Under the pieces are notes generated by a model that did no database searches, was not told where the DNA came from, and saw nothing but the letters and a program-made list of their open reading frames with translations. The translations under genes and the position numbers were made by a program. 64,000 nt of DNA, from assembly GCA_947561395.2 (NCBI GenBank), contig OX387190.1, positions 24,670,858 to 24,734,857 on the forward strand. Reading direction: 5' to 3'. The stretch's first letter is position 1. Each line of letters opens with the position of its first letter. The DNA comes from Buxus sempervirens (taxonomy: Eukaryota; Streptophyta; Magnoliopsida; Buxales; Buxaceae). Shown one piece after another: positions 27,601 through 35,000 of this stretch.

Positions 27601-29938
27601 TCGGTTGCGTCATGGGCTATGAGGTATACGGAGTTCCATTATTTTTGTGGTACTAATATTGTAAGATGCTAGGCTGCAGTTTGTTTCTCTTCTCCAGTGG
27701 TGGACATACCCCTTCAGGTTTGGTCACCAACACCTAAAGGAATCATGAAGTTAAATTTTGGTGGATGTTCTCTTGGAAATCCAGGATTGGCAGGAGTTGG
27801 AGGAGTTTTTAGGGACCACTTGGGTCAAGTTATTTTTTCTTTTTGTGGGCCTATTGGGGAGGCAGACTCTACGTGTGCTGAGTTGATGGCACTTATTATG
27901 GGAATTCGCCAAATTCAGATGTTGGGGTTTTAGGGAGTGTGTTATTGAGGGGGATGCCGCCAATATTTTGAGATGGATGAGTAGAGATGATTATGGTCCA
28001 TGGAGATATCTTGAGCTGATCAGATTAGCAAGGTCTTTGGTAAGGTGTTTGAATGTCTCATTCAAACACATACCAAGGGCTGCGAATGCCGTTGCAGAAA
28101 GTTTAGCTAAGGCTGAAGGTTTGAGTCATTCTCTCTCTGTATTTGCTTTCTCCCTTTTTTAATGAATCTTCATCGCTTATCAAAAAAAAATTGATAATGA
28201 ACTTGAGGATACATATCATTCCAACCATTAGTAGCAAATAGTTTTAACTATTCTTTAAAAAAATAGAATAATTTCCACTGAAATTATTAGACCACGCATC
28301 TACACATAAGTATAAAATAGCATATATGTTTCTTTCAAAAATAGCTGAATTTCTGCTACATCTGTTGGACCAAATATAAGGATTGCTCCAACTGGTACTG
28401 CCAAATATAAGGATTGCTCCAACTGGTACTGAAGTCTCTTTAACAGTTGAAATGGTTTTATCATATGCAGTAAAGGCTCAATGCAGTACTGCCTGAAAGG
28501 TTGCAGAGCTAAAACATAGTAGAAGGGAAATAAAGTTAAATGAGATGGTTTAGACATGTCATAAGAAGATTTTTTCACTGATGACCAACATGACTGTAGA
28601 TATGGTCTTTGACAAATTAGGATGGAGTTCGTGTTGGAACCCCAACTAGTTGGGATAATGTATGTTGCTATTGTTACTGTGGATGGCTTGGACGTTTCAA
28701 ATGAAAATCTATGAATATATCTTAAAAAGGGAAGGATATGACTTAAAGGATCAAAAAGGACTTAAGGAAGACTAAAATGGACCTGGACGGTGTTGATCAG
28801 AAAATATTAGATCCAACTAAAAGATATTACAGCTTGGAGTCACAACTGGATTCTTATTGCTGACTCAAATAGTTGGAAAGATGTATTTTTGTATTGAACT
28901 TACTAAGACAGAATCAAGAGAAATAAACAGACTTCTTATGAGATTGTTCCCTTTGAATCATGTTATGATATGACAGGAAAATGGAGTCGTCATATTATTA
29001 TGTACTAACGAGTCATCAATCCGAATTTTCAAATCTAAGTAAGGATTCTTTTCTGACAAAGCTAAGTAAACCAATGCTGTCTGACATATTTTCAAATCTC
29101 TAGTTACTGAATTTGATTACAATATTTTATAACATCATAAAATCATTAAAAGATGGGTGGCTACTTCTCTGTTCACTAATTATAAATGTTTGCCTATCAT
29201 TCCATTAATATTAATGTTCAATGCTATGTACAGCAAGGTACGAAATTAGGTTGGGAAGAAAGTGAGAACCTGAGTAAGCAAGAAGCTCTAACTCTACCAA
29301 TCAAACAACCACCAGAAAAGCAGCAGCTACTTGGTCAAACAGATCACAATAGGACCACATCTGCTGGGCTTTCTGCTACTTCGTCTTCTGTAGAGACACA
29401 GATGGTTGAACCTACTACCTCGAATTCTTCAAAGTCCTGGGCAAGAGGTGAGGTAGGTCTTATTAAGGATATCTAGGATGCCACTTCTTGAATGATTAAT
29501 CTCTAATTATTAAAAGATGAACATAACAGTATAAGATCATTAAGTGCTTTAACTCATTAAAAAATCCTACATTGTTTGCTTTGATAGAACTCAATGCTGT
29601 ACTTTGAGCCTATCTGTTGTATTCATTTTGGCAATCAGATTCTGAGAAGGTTAACTCTGCATCTACATGTACAACAGGGTAACATTTCCACATCTTCTGC
29701 ATTAGCAAGGCTTACCAACCGGCTCAACTTCTTAAAAGAACGGCGTACTCAGATTGCAAATGAGATTCAGAACCTGGAAACAAATCAACAATCAGAGGGG
29801 CAATCACTCCAAAAACTAGAGCAACACCAAGGTTCAGAAAACCAGTCACCAGAAGACCTCAATAAGAGTCAAGGTTTGGAAAGACAATCAAACCAAAGTA
29901 CGGACAGAGGCAGCAGGTCAGAAGGTCGATCAGTCTGA
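1371..29938 (+). CDS. REN1-like: REN1/PHGAP-family Rho GTPase-activating protein (5' part outside the window)
   Basis: Spliced CDS, exons 1371-1455, 4264-4507, 14404-14619, 16800-17114, 17340-17389, 19973-20033, 20133-20216, 22305-22418, 22503-22672, 23592-23658, 29234-29452 and 29678-29938. All introns are GT..AG and every phase joins, giving about 628 visible codons with no internal stop. Visible residues 1-110 are the C-terminal half of a RhoGAP domain (ETFPEPNRRLLQR, NRMGSSAVAACMAPLLLRP); the Asn-x-Met region typical of RhoGAPs is kept, while the arginine finger and the PH domain must lie upstream. Then follow an acidic Ser/Glu/Asp stretch (about 111-181), a basic/Ser linker, coiled coil (about 287-380 and 390-430), and a C-terminal motif RLTNRLNFLKERR. 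This order is that of Arabidopsis REN1 and PHGAP1/2, which stimulate GTP hydrolysis by ROPs and limit active ROP at the growing tip or cell edge. Family assignment is firm; REN1 versus PHGAP orthology is inferred. The introns are swollen by transposons to at least 28.5 kb of gene. Confidence 0.93.
2104..2269 (-). mobile_element. tRNA-derived SINE (Au-SINE type), minus strand
   Basis: On the minus strand it begins ccttggcaaaacagtaaggt (box A-like), then gcggattcaagtt (box B-like), then a body with gcttgtgagggtaaggc, accctccccaaaccc and gcaatggcgggagcc. These are hallmarks of the widespread angiosperm Au-type SINE. It lies in the 1456-4263 intron. Terminal duplications were not convincing. Confidence 0.7.
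4264..4507 (+). CDS. REN1-like: REN1-like exon: end of RhoGAP domain
   Basis: Acceptor attcag at 4258-4263 and donor GTATGT at 4508. It encodes the conserved run MRTVASHK, NRMGSSAVAACMAPLLLRPL, LAGDCELENDFE and ANHAQAIVITLLEDY, near-identical in character to the RhoGAP C-terminus of the REN1/PHGAP family. It is followed by a 9.9-kb intron. Confidence 0.95.
5400..5703 (+). mobile_element. 5'-truncated L1 LINE (RNase H tail) with target duplication
   Basis: Flanked by near-identical 14-bp direct repeats, AAATAATCACAACC at 5386-5399 and AAATAATCATGACC at 5704-5717. The insert encodes the C-terminus of the plant L1 RNase H domain (LNVLFKHVLRSRNEIADFLA) and ends in an A-rich tail. The other L1 copies at 27.7 kb and 44.2 kb carry the same motif (SLNVSFKH). 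Dead on arrival: about 300 bp of element remains. Confidence 0.8.
7131..8170. mobile_element. PIF/Harbinger (Tourist)-like nonautonomous element
   Basis: Terminal inverted repeats: left GGCTCTGTTTCATAACGCTT; right, complemented, GGTACCGTTTGGTAACGCTT. They extend into long AGCAAAAAAGCA-type inverted arms. The element is flanked by TAA on both sides (..gctaa | .. | taaatc), the 3-bp target duplication of PIF/Harbinger. It is inserted at the very C-terminal codons of the hAT transposase. No coding sequence; the centre is the 20-bp minisatellite. Confidence 0.65.
7561..7860. repeat. 20-bp minisatellite, about 15 copies
   Basis: Fifteen head-to-tail units of strict 20-bp period with consensus GGGTCATTATCGGGTTAAAC. 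Variation sits at fixed positions (CGG/TGG, ATC/GTC, TCGG/TAAG), and alternating unit types suggest higher-order amplification. No spacers, so it is not CRISPR-like. Confidence 0.95.
9042..9492 (-). mobile_element. RTE-clade LINE 3' end, inserted in the hAT transposase
   Basis: The minus strand encodes the C-terminal RT tail of plant RTE LINEs (a short WFGHVK-type segment and a conserved ...CMESIKQDL block) and the ..GACCCCACTTTGATGGGAA.. 3' end. Near-identical flanks CTACATAAATGTGTAAG (9026-9042) and CTACAAAAATGTGTAAG (9491-9507) mark the target duplication. 5'-truncated, about 450 bp. Confidence 0.75.
9689..9950. repeat. Pack-MULE left terminal inverted repeat
   Basis: Pairs as a reverse complement with 11270-11527, including the blocks TAACCCGTAACCAGTTATCT and AATCGTTTATCTAAAG and a CT-rich inner part (TCCTCTCCTCTCCT). 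Confidence 0.9.
10022..10455 (+). pseudogene. Captured pectin methylesterase (pectinesterase) C-terminal fragment
   Basis: Reads NCKIFTRQPLPLQ, TITAQGR, TGFSIQDS, then TYLWRPWKQYSKTVY, GWLE, YGNFALNTL, EYRNYGPGA, GRVKWPGY, SWLPAT and FTSGL. This is the last ~145 residues of a plant PME (EC 3.1.1.11), the cell-wall enzyme that removes methyl esters from homogalacturonan. Only the last signature region (canonical LGRPW, here LWRPW) is present; the catalytic Gln/Asp regions are missing. The Trp after GWLE is TGA and a one-base frameshift follows near 10280, so it is broken. It is the insert of the Pack-MULE. Confidence 0.9.
10840..11121 (-). pseudogene. Second captured coding fragment, unrecognised (Lys/Glu/Pro-rich tail)
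   Basis: Minus strand, from ATG at 11121 to TGA at 10840, 94 codons with a single in-frame TAG at 10984-10986. The N-terminal half contains a hydrophobic segment (GLLFSAGFGVAKLSAMSWIY) and VTGQHPPGAD. After the TAG come LDYVALRLARKASDLKEK and a run of VKEKKAP/QPKKTP-like repeats. Codon-like composition and a single stop suggest a captured plant gene 3' end, opposite in direction to the PME piece. I do not recognise the parent protein. Confidence 0.5.
11270..11527. repeat. Pack-MULE right terminal inverted repeat
   Basis: Reverse-complement partner of 9689-9950, ending GGATCCCATTCC before the ATTTTTTATG duplication. The inner AG-rich part creates spurious open frames on both strands. Confidence 0.9.
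12987..14403. other. Intronic sequence with decayed repeat, no gene
   Basis: AT-rich. Near 13070-13340 there are GAAATGTTG/GCGAAATG motifs related to those at 15.6-16.1 kb, suggesting a shared decayed repeat family. Confidence 0.4.
14404..14619 (+). CDS. REN1-like: REN1-like exon: acidic Ser/Glu/Asp linker
   Basis: Acceptor tttttag and donor GTTTGC at 14620; 72 whole codons. The run CSESEESGTENEEATDDDEN is the acidic segment that follows the GAP domain in this family. Phase 0 on both sides. Confidence 0.92.
15776..16141. repeat. Tandem duplication, 193-bp period
   Basis: Two copies, 15776-15968 and 15969-16141. Both begin TCTGATAACTTTTACTTGAT and share GTCGATGCCGACAATTTGCT and CCTTCATCAAGTTTTCAAGA. 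Upstream, 15640-15775 contains further GAAATGTCG/TTTCGCCGAAATG motifs of the same family. It lies in the intron between exons 14404-14619 and 16800-17114. Confidence 0.9.
16800..17114 (+). CDS. REN1-like: REN1-like exon: Ser/Pro/Thr-rich linker
   Basis: Acceptor gatgcag and donor GTAAGT at 17115; 105 codons, phase 0. Low-complexity Ser/Thr/Pro sequence of the kind that is poorly conserved between family members. It is placed by phase, strong splice sites and position between recognised exons. Confidence 0.85.
17340..17389 (+). CDS. REN1-like: REN1-like exon: short conserved GKK..ESID motif
   Basis: Acceptor tttcag, donor GTAAGT at 17390; 50 bp. It reads AGKKLPLESIDYSHEE, matching the short basic-to-acidic motif just before the coiled coil in REN1/PHGAP proteins. 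Confidence 0.88.
18196..18560. mobile_element. SINE-like tRNA head next to antisense RTE LINE debris
   Basis: 18200-18280 has a box A-like tggtgtggttgtaaaagc and a box B-like gggtttgagtct, and resembles 48385-48450. 18340-18560 resembles the antisense RTE 3' end (ccaaaccatcttaatctact, compare ccaaaccatcttaacctact at 9279). Both are strongly decayed. Confidence 0.4.
18570..18602. repeat. (TA)n microsatellite
   Basis: About 15 TA dinucleotides in an intron of the REN1-like gene. Confidence 0.9.
18954..19011. repeat. 29-bp perfect tandem duplication
   Basis: GCCTCTATAAAGTCTCAAAC.. repeated twice with no change, so a recent event. Confidence 0.9.
19250..19606 (+). mobile_element. 5'-truncated LINE 3' end with poly(A)
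   Basis: A non-coding L1-type 3' end (ctgttttgttatgc-like, tcgttaattatcaaaag) ending in about 20 A at 19585-19604. The 5' boundary is approximate and no target duplication was identified. Confidence 0.5.
19973..20033 (+). CDS. REN1-like: REN1-like exon: coiled coil start
   Basis: Acceptor tatccag, donor GTATAA at 20034; 61 bp. IQRLEVTRTDLQNQISEE shows heptad-like leucine spacing and begins the family coiled coil. Confidence 0.88.
20133..20216 (+). CDS. REN1-like: REN1-like exon: coiled coil
   Basis: Acceptor tgctag, donor GTATGT at 20217; 28 codons, AEGNAILRAALKTRKQALHE then SRLALEQD. Only 99 bp after the previous exon. Confidence 0.9.
22078..22211. repeat. 3 x 46-bp tandem repeat
   Basis: Copies at 22078, 22124 and 22170 (AAAAGTATTATGTCATCTGT..), essentially identical. 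They end about 95 bp before the acceptor of the 22305 exon, so a recent expansion close to a splice site. Confidence 0.95.
22305..22418 (+). CDS. REN1-like: REN1-like exon: coiled coil, LQEQLQGERD
   Basis: Acceptor tttacag, donor GTTAGT at 22419; 38 codons. VARLQEQLQGERDLRASLEA matches the REN1/PHGAP coiled coil. The intron before it carries a 3 x 46-bp tandem repeat. Confidence 0.9.
22503..22672 (+). CDS. REN1-like: REN1-like exon: second coiled-coil segment
   Basis: Acceptor ttgcag, donor GTATAC at 22673; 170 bp. VELKEISIAETDVTNLKHKV then DDLHVQLGQYRE is the second conserved coil of the family, followed by a Ser/Gln-rich end. Confidence 0.9.
23592..23658 (+). CDS. REN1-like: REN1-like exon: short linker
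   Basis: Acceptor attcag, donor GTATGT at 23659; 67 bp. It joins in phase on both sides and reads MDKIKDGLATTVMYFHERST. It is followed by the transposon-filled 5.6-kb intron. Confidence 0.82.
24710..24925 (+). mobile_element. Possible LTR relic ending in a tRNA-Met primer site
   Basis: A GT-rich stretch starting tgtaagggggcgtatgg is followed at about 24904 by TTGGTATCTGAGCTGG, close to the TGGTATCAGAGC primer-binding site used by many plant copia/TRIM elements. No second LTR was identified. Confidence 0.35.
25087..25506 (+). mobile_element. RTE-clade LINE 3' end
   Basis: Encodes KIRMLRWTCSKTRKDKVRNE, EEIRLRWFGHVKRRP and RRCVRGPKR, the C-terminal tail typical of plant RTE reverse transcriptases. 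The ccccactttggtgggaattg 3' end and a (GATAAT)-type tail follow. Truncated and degenerate. Confidence 0.85.
26124..26894. mobile_element. Nonautonomous hAT element (771 bp)
   Basis: Ends TAGAGGTGGCAATGGGTCGG and (complement) TAGAGCCAGCAATTTTTGAA. The 8-bp target duplication is ATTCACTG (26116-26123) and ATTCATTG (26895-26902). Subterminal GGGTTGGGTT/AACCCAACCC arrays form inverted arms. No transposase. It is inserted in the zinc-binding region of the L1 LINE. Confidence 0.85.
27081..27533 (-). mobile_element. TRIM (miniature LTR retrotransposon), 453 bp, minus strand
   Basis: Terminal direct repeats 27081-27214 and 27421-27533 begin TG and end CA (TGTTAG..CAACA on the + strand). The primer site reads TGGTATCGGAGC on the minus strand at 27407-27418, one mismatch from the initiator tRNA-Met site. 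The perfect 5-bp target duplication AAAGA lies at 27076-27080 and 27534-27538. The interior is only about 206 bp and non-coding. Excising it plus one AAAGA rejoins the L1 frame (FIWKER|SSKIF). Confidence 0.9.
27187..27211. repeat. (C)25 homopolymer at the TRIM LTR edge
   Basis: 25 consecutive C in the left LTR, where the right LTR has only four (CCCC before AACA). On the element strand this is a G run at the LTR start beside the polypurine tract. Confidence 0.95.
28480..28890 (+). mobile_element. Two degenerate RTE LINE 3' fragments
   Basis: 28480-28670 (gatggtttagacatgtcata.., aaccccaactagttgggata) and 28680-28890 (ggcttggacgtttc.., a GPKKT-like segment, gatctaact..) resemble the RTE/LINE tail seen at 25250-25450. 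Heavily mutated. Confidence 0.4.
29234..29452 (+). CDS. REN1-like: REN1-like exon: Gln/Ser/Thr-rich linker
   Basis: Acceptor gtacag, donor GTAGGT at 29453; 73 codons, phase 0. A low-complexity polar linker, supported by phase and placement. Confidence 0.82.
29678..29938 (+). CDS. REN1-like: REN1-like last exon with stop
   Basis: Acceptor caacag; 86 codons then TGA at 29936. SALARLTNRLNFLKERRTQI is the conserved C-terminal signature of REN1/PHGAP proteins. A Gln/Ser/Glu repeat-like tail follows (SEGQ, SENQ, LERQSNQS). Confidence 0.92.
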   Translation, partial: GNISTSSALARLTNRLNFLKERRTQIANEIQNLETNQQSEGQSLQKLEQHQGSENQSPEDLNKSQGLERQSNQSTDRGSRSEGRSV

Positions 29939-30660
29939 ATTTCATATAAAGGTCAAGGATCAGAAGGAAGCCAAGCACTCCATAACTTGGAAAAAAGATC
30001 CAGGATCAGAATTTCAACCACACTGAAACCCTGGCAAAAGTCAATAATTAGATGCTCAATCAAACTGCGATGTAGTTGAAGGTCGATGATCAGAAAGTTC
30101 ATGCCAAAACCCAGGAGGTTGAGGATCAGAATTTAGTGACTTCAGACAGAGGATCAGGATCAGAATGTGAATCATCTGGTTCTCCATGGACAAATTCTAG
30201 ATAACGCAAGGTCTGATCTGGATCATGTCCATGTGGTAGACTGCTAGATGATCATATTTCTTCGAATGTCGTTTGCTTTTGCATCATAGCCATCTTACCC
30301 AACGCTCTTGATGTACTATTTACCAAGAACAGGATTTGTGATGAAGATCAGAAGGCTCAAGGCTGGAAGGAACCTTTTGATATTGTCTTATCTACATTGT
30401 GTAAACCCCTCTTGTACAAGTTACAGTGTCCTTTATGTAAGCTGAATTGTTCCCCATCATGTATCCTCACAGGCATCAATTGGATTGCAGCAACTGAAAA
30501 TCCTAATTCTGATCGTTAAGAAAAGTTTTAATGCAGAGATACGCCCATATCCAATTGACAACTTTCAAAATGTGCCATTTTATGTGTATGAGAAATGCAA
30601 ACATCCATGCAGGATGAATATGCATTATTGATTTACTGCAATAAATTTCTTTTCTGCCTT
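29939..30660 (+). other. Probable 3' UTR of the REN1-like gene
   Basis: The sequence after the stop stays unique in character and rich in CAG/GATCAGAA motifs that look like extended tail-coding repeats. An AATAAA (within ..caataaatttct..) near 30641 is a plausible poly(A) signal. The 3' end is inferred. Confidence 0.45.
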
Positions 30661-31189
30661 AAATTCCAGATCTCTATATGCCACTGTGGAAGATAAAAGC
30701 AAAATAAAAATATATGGAAATTTCATTCCTTTATTATACTTACTAAATATTAATTAACAAATTTACACTCCAATAGACATCTACCTCAATGGACCCTGAC
30801 TCTCTGATTAATGGAGGATGAATCATGATGAGTGCATAAAAGTGAGCTCTAAACACTGCTTCTTCAAGATTATTTGCTAACACATAAGTATGGATGGGAA
30901 ACTTCAACAATATCTTTCTAGCTTAAGAATTATTTACAAAGTGTCTAATCTTTAATTGATTTTTAATGATTTTATTGTAGGGATGAAGATAAAAAAAAAC
31001 TCAATGCAAGTGGGCCTGATCCAACCCATTCAATGATTTTAAGTGGATACTGTTTCATGGAGAACAGCCTTCGGTTAATGAGACATTGAGACTTGCAAGG
31101 AGATATTAAATCCCCAGAAAGACTCCCAAATTTCTCTTCATAGAGTTTCTTCGGTCAGCTCTCCCCCTCCCCTTCATCAATATCGTGCT

Positions 31190-32050
31190 ACAGCAGCTGT
31201 TGTATCGGAGATAGTATTGGTCGGTTTCTAGGAGGTTTTGCTACTGAATGCAACGCTCAATCGACAATTGTAGCAAAAGGTTTGGTGGCTCTAGAGGGCG
31301 TAAAGATAGCATTGGCCATGCATAGATCTCACATTGTTCTTGAAGGCGATTTCCAAGTGATCATTCATGTACTTCAAAATCCTAACCTCAGTGTTCCATA
31401 GTGTTTTAGGCATTGTTTCACAAATTAAGGCATTATGTTCTTCGTTCACATATGTGCAGTTTTCCTATGTCCTCACATCTGCTGAAGCCTCTTGCATGGA
31501 AGATTGCTGGAGCATCCACCAATCTTCGCCACTTGTCCCACTCATTCATCATGCCTGTGGTACAATGTTATATCCATAATGAAATGAGTTGTACCCAATG
31601 ATGAGTGGGGTTGTATCCCATGACAAGTTGTGTGTTATACAATGATGAGTTGAGTTGTACCTTATGATGAGCTAGCTTGTACCAATGAGTTAGATTGCAC
31701 CCATCATGAGTTGGGTTGTATTCTATGATAAACTAGGTTTTACTCTTAATAAGTGGATTATACCCAATGATGAATTGGGTTGTACCCAATAATAAATTAG
31801 GGACACATGGCAAAGATCTATGGATGCTCCAATCGATCTTCTAGCTTCAGGCTCCATCAAATACGGGGCTGTTTTCCCATACCTTTAGAGAGGGAAATCA
31901 GGTGGCAGATTATCTAGCTAATTTTGCTTTAGATAAATTTTCTTGTTCATCTTTGAATTCTCCCCTGTTGCCTATCCAATTATCTAATGATGTTAGAGGA
32001 CGTACTTTTTTGAGAAATTAATATTATTGTATGTTCTACACCCAAAAAAA
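31190..32050 (+). pseudogene. LINE RNase H relic split by a minisatellite
   Basis: 31195-31380 reads a plant RNase H-like segment (IVAKGLVALEGVKIALAMHR, HIVLEGDFQVIIHVL). 31870-32020 reads its C-terminal part (LREGNQVADYLANFALDKF, GRTFLRN stop), then a short A-run at 32042. Between them lie an eroded link and the 22-bp minisatellite. Nonfunctional L1-type 3' end. Confidence 0.7.
31567..31803. repeat. 22-bp minisatellite, about 10-11 units
   Basis: Degenerate tandem units near GTTGTACCCAATGATGAGTTGG with 20-24-bp spacing. Internal expansion within the RNase H relic. Confidence 0.85.
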
Positions 32051-32059
32051 ACCATTCAA

Positions 32060-35000
32060 CTAGAAGACCTAAAAGATAGAATAAGCTAGATAAAGGATAG
32101 GATACACCAGCCACCAAGATTGGAGGAGAAAACATCGTAGCAGACTCAACCCCAAGTTGGAAATCTCTGCACAGCACTGTATATTTTTTCCAACGTCCGA
32201 TTGAAGTGATTCAAGAGGCGTTAGAAAGAGAACTAAAGAGCTACAAATGTTCCTGATGTAAGATTCCTCTACTTCCGATGTTTGCCAAAAACGAGACCGT
32301 TTCATCTGGAGCCAATCAGTGGTTTGAGCGTGAAACTTGTGGATGGATGGCAATTTTCAATAGTGGGGCCACACCCTAAAATGCATCTCAGCCAATGGTT
32401 TTACCGAACCACCGGATTTTGGCTCTAGAAGAAATGCTCAAGCCAAAAACACATTATAAATCGTATGGAATTCTCTGTTTCATTTTTTGTTACGAATACG
32501 GATTCTAAAGGCATACAAGTTATGCATGCCTTTCATCTTAGTTTTAATGTATTCTGTTTTGTAATTTAAGGGTACTAGCAATTAAGGCACGTGTGTTGCA
32601 CATAAGAGAATATTATAAAATAGGGTAGATATTAATTGGCTATCTTTATTATAATTAGAACTAAAATCTAAAATATATATTGATTATATAAACTTTTGAT
32701 TTATTTCATTTTTTAAAATTTAAATGCATAATCTTGTGGTCAGTACGTGTAAATTTCTAGTTAGAAAGCATTGAAAAGGCCCCTTTCAAAAAGATAAATA
32801 TTTATGAAAACATTATTATAATTTTATATCCCTTGCTTGTAAATATATTACTAAAGATCTTTATCTCTTTTAGACTTCTACATTTTTAGGGATAAAAAAA
32901 AAGAATCAATCTTTATCTAACTATTTAGTTTCAATTTAAACTAATCCTCAATCCTTTAAAAAAGAAAAAGGACTTTTATATTATTTTAGAGAGGGGAACG
33001 AATCACCAAGAAAAAAGGAAAAGTAGTTAGCGAGAGAAGAAAGGATTTTTTTTTTTAATTTTACAAATAATTTTCTATCTTAAAGAAAAAGGAAATTTTA
33101 TTTTCTATGTAATCATCCGTACGTAACTCTTTACTTCTATCTTTTTATTTTATTTTTTGTTTTGTTGTATTTTCATTAGAAAAATCCTTATTAGACTCCA
33201 ACATTATTGGAAAAAGAAAATTAATCTTTATCTAACTAATAATAGTTGGTTTTTGTTTTATTTTCATTATAAAAACCCTTATACTTATTAGACTCCCACA
33301 TTATTGAAAAAATAAAATTAATCTTTACCTAACTAATATTGGGAGTTATAAAAAGGAAACTTAGTTTTTTTTTATTTTATTTAGAGTTCCAGTTTAAAGG
33401 ACTACTTATGAAATAAGAAACTATTTTTCTTTTTGCAAAATTAGGCAATTATAAGAAAAAAAGTAAAAATTTTCTTATCTTAAATAATATGATCCTGAAA
33501 ATGATTTACTAATGGATAGCTACATAAAAATAATTATCCTTCTTCTTTAAAGTAGAAAAAATGTTTATAAAAATAAAAAAGCTTCTTTTTTTTCCTTCAG
33601 GATTTGATCATTACTTTAAAAATAAACAAATAAAATCTTATTCTAGTGGATTGAGGATCTTTCACATTGGGACTATGGAAAAGGCACTCTTGTAAAATAA
33701 GTATTGTAATTAAAATTCTCTTAATTAGCTAAGTATTAAAGAAAAACTCTACACGTTGCTAATTAAATAACCCACTTATTACGATAATTATGGGAGAAGA
33801 GCTCTAATTGAATAGGATTTTATTGGAGAAAAAACTCTATACGATTGTGGTCGACTAAATAAGATAATAAAAAAAATATTAGTTTTGAAATTAAAGACTA
33901 TAAAGAAGGCTATTTTAGGTATGTAAAAATTAAAAGCACCTAAGATAGTTTGCGCTTTTAATAATAATATAGATTTGATCTTAGTTTTTATTTAAGAAAA
34001 TTGGATTAATTTTAAGCTCTTTGTGAAATACACTTTATCAGTTTAAGGCATTTAAACAACAAATCCAAATTATTAGTCCATCATATCCCTTAAAATTTTT
34101 TCTTCCATTTATCATTGAATATTAAGTATTGCACCTTTATTCTTTCTTTCTTTTTATTTTATTTTATCTTGTTTCATTGATTGCTTCATTCAGATTTTAA
34201 CACATGTAATGTCCAATTTTTGCAGCTTTTTTCTCTTTTGAAAATGTTAAAAAAGAAAAACTTTTTTATGAAAATGCCCAACCATGAGATGCTACGCATG
34301 GCAGAATCTCATGGTCACTGCATGAATGGTAGCAGTAGTAAGTGGCGGCACACGACACCTTCCCTAATCTCAAATTGTAATTTACTCAAATATTTTCCTC
34401 ATTATAGCCATTATACCTACTATGTATTAACCAAGCAATAAAGAAATATTTATATTTATATTTTGGCCCAACATTTTCTTTTTCTTAAAATTAATCTTAA
34501 AAATATTTAATGACTCCTCTATCCCCTTTAATAACTATCTATTAGCAATCATTTTGTGTAAAGGTTCACTGCACTAATTTCACTTTTAAAAATGTCTATA
34601 TAGTAGAAATTAATCATTAAAAAAAATATTTATTCATTGAGCACCTATCTTCTCCTCCCAAATCAGGCACTAGTGCTCTGATAGTTGCATTCACTTAAAA
34701 AAAAAAATTTCATCCCATAAAATAATGCTATCGCAATCATTTAAAGAAGCAACCCACATCCTTATGGAGTTATGTTTAATCTATGTCTAAAAAACACTAT
34801 AGGATAAATTTTTGTTATCATTTTCTTTTATTAGCCATGTTTAGTTTGCATGTGTAAGCCTCTAGAGCCCAAGAAAACCGTAGGCATGGATCCGATTCGC
34901 GAAGATCCAAAAGAAGGCAACTTCTCAGAAATTCAGAATGAGCGAAGAAGCTGCAAATCAGATTTCCTTGTTTGTCCTTTCAATTCGGATCGACTTCATT

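Larger units (their letters stand above)
25507..28191 (+). mobile_element. L1-type LINE 3' half, interrupted by hAT and TRIM insertions
   Basis: Zinc-binding RT-associated region from about 25500 to 26115 (SSIFFWHDLWWG, then a frameshifted FVWTVLLYKMNAIDHL-like block). It continues after the hAT insertion (FARGIWSSFF) and after the TRIM (KILYRLLFHATLWFIWKER). The RNase H domain lies at 27697-28162 ([31 protein letters not shown], then after a frameshift [14 protein letters not shown] and [20 protein letters not shown]). A 3' end aatcttcatcgcttatc and a short poly(A) end at 28191. Removing the two insertions restores continuity, which fixes the order of events. Nonfunctional. Confidence 0.88.
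23659..29233 (+). other. 5.6-kb intron of the REN1-like gene with stacked retroelements
   Basis: Donor GTATGT at 23659, acceptor TACAG ending 29233. It holds an LTR-like relic (about 24710-24925), an RTE LINE 3' end (25090-25506), an L1 LINE (about 25507-28190) with a hAT MITE and a TRIM inside it, and RTE debris (28480-28890). Confidence 0.85.
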
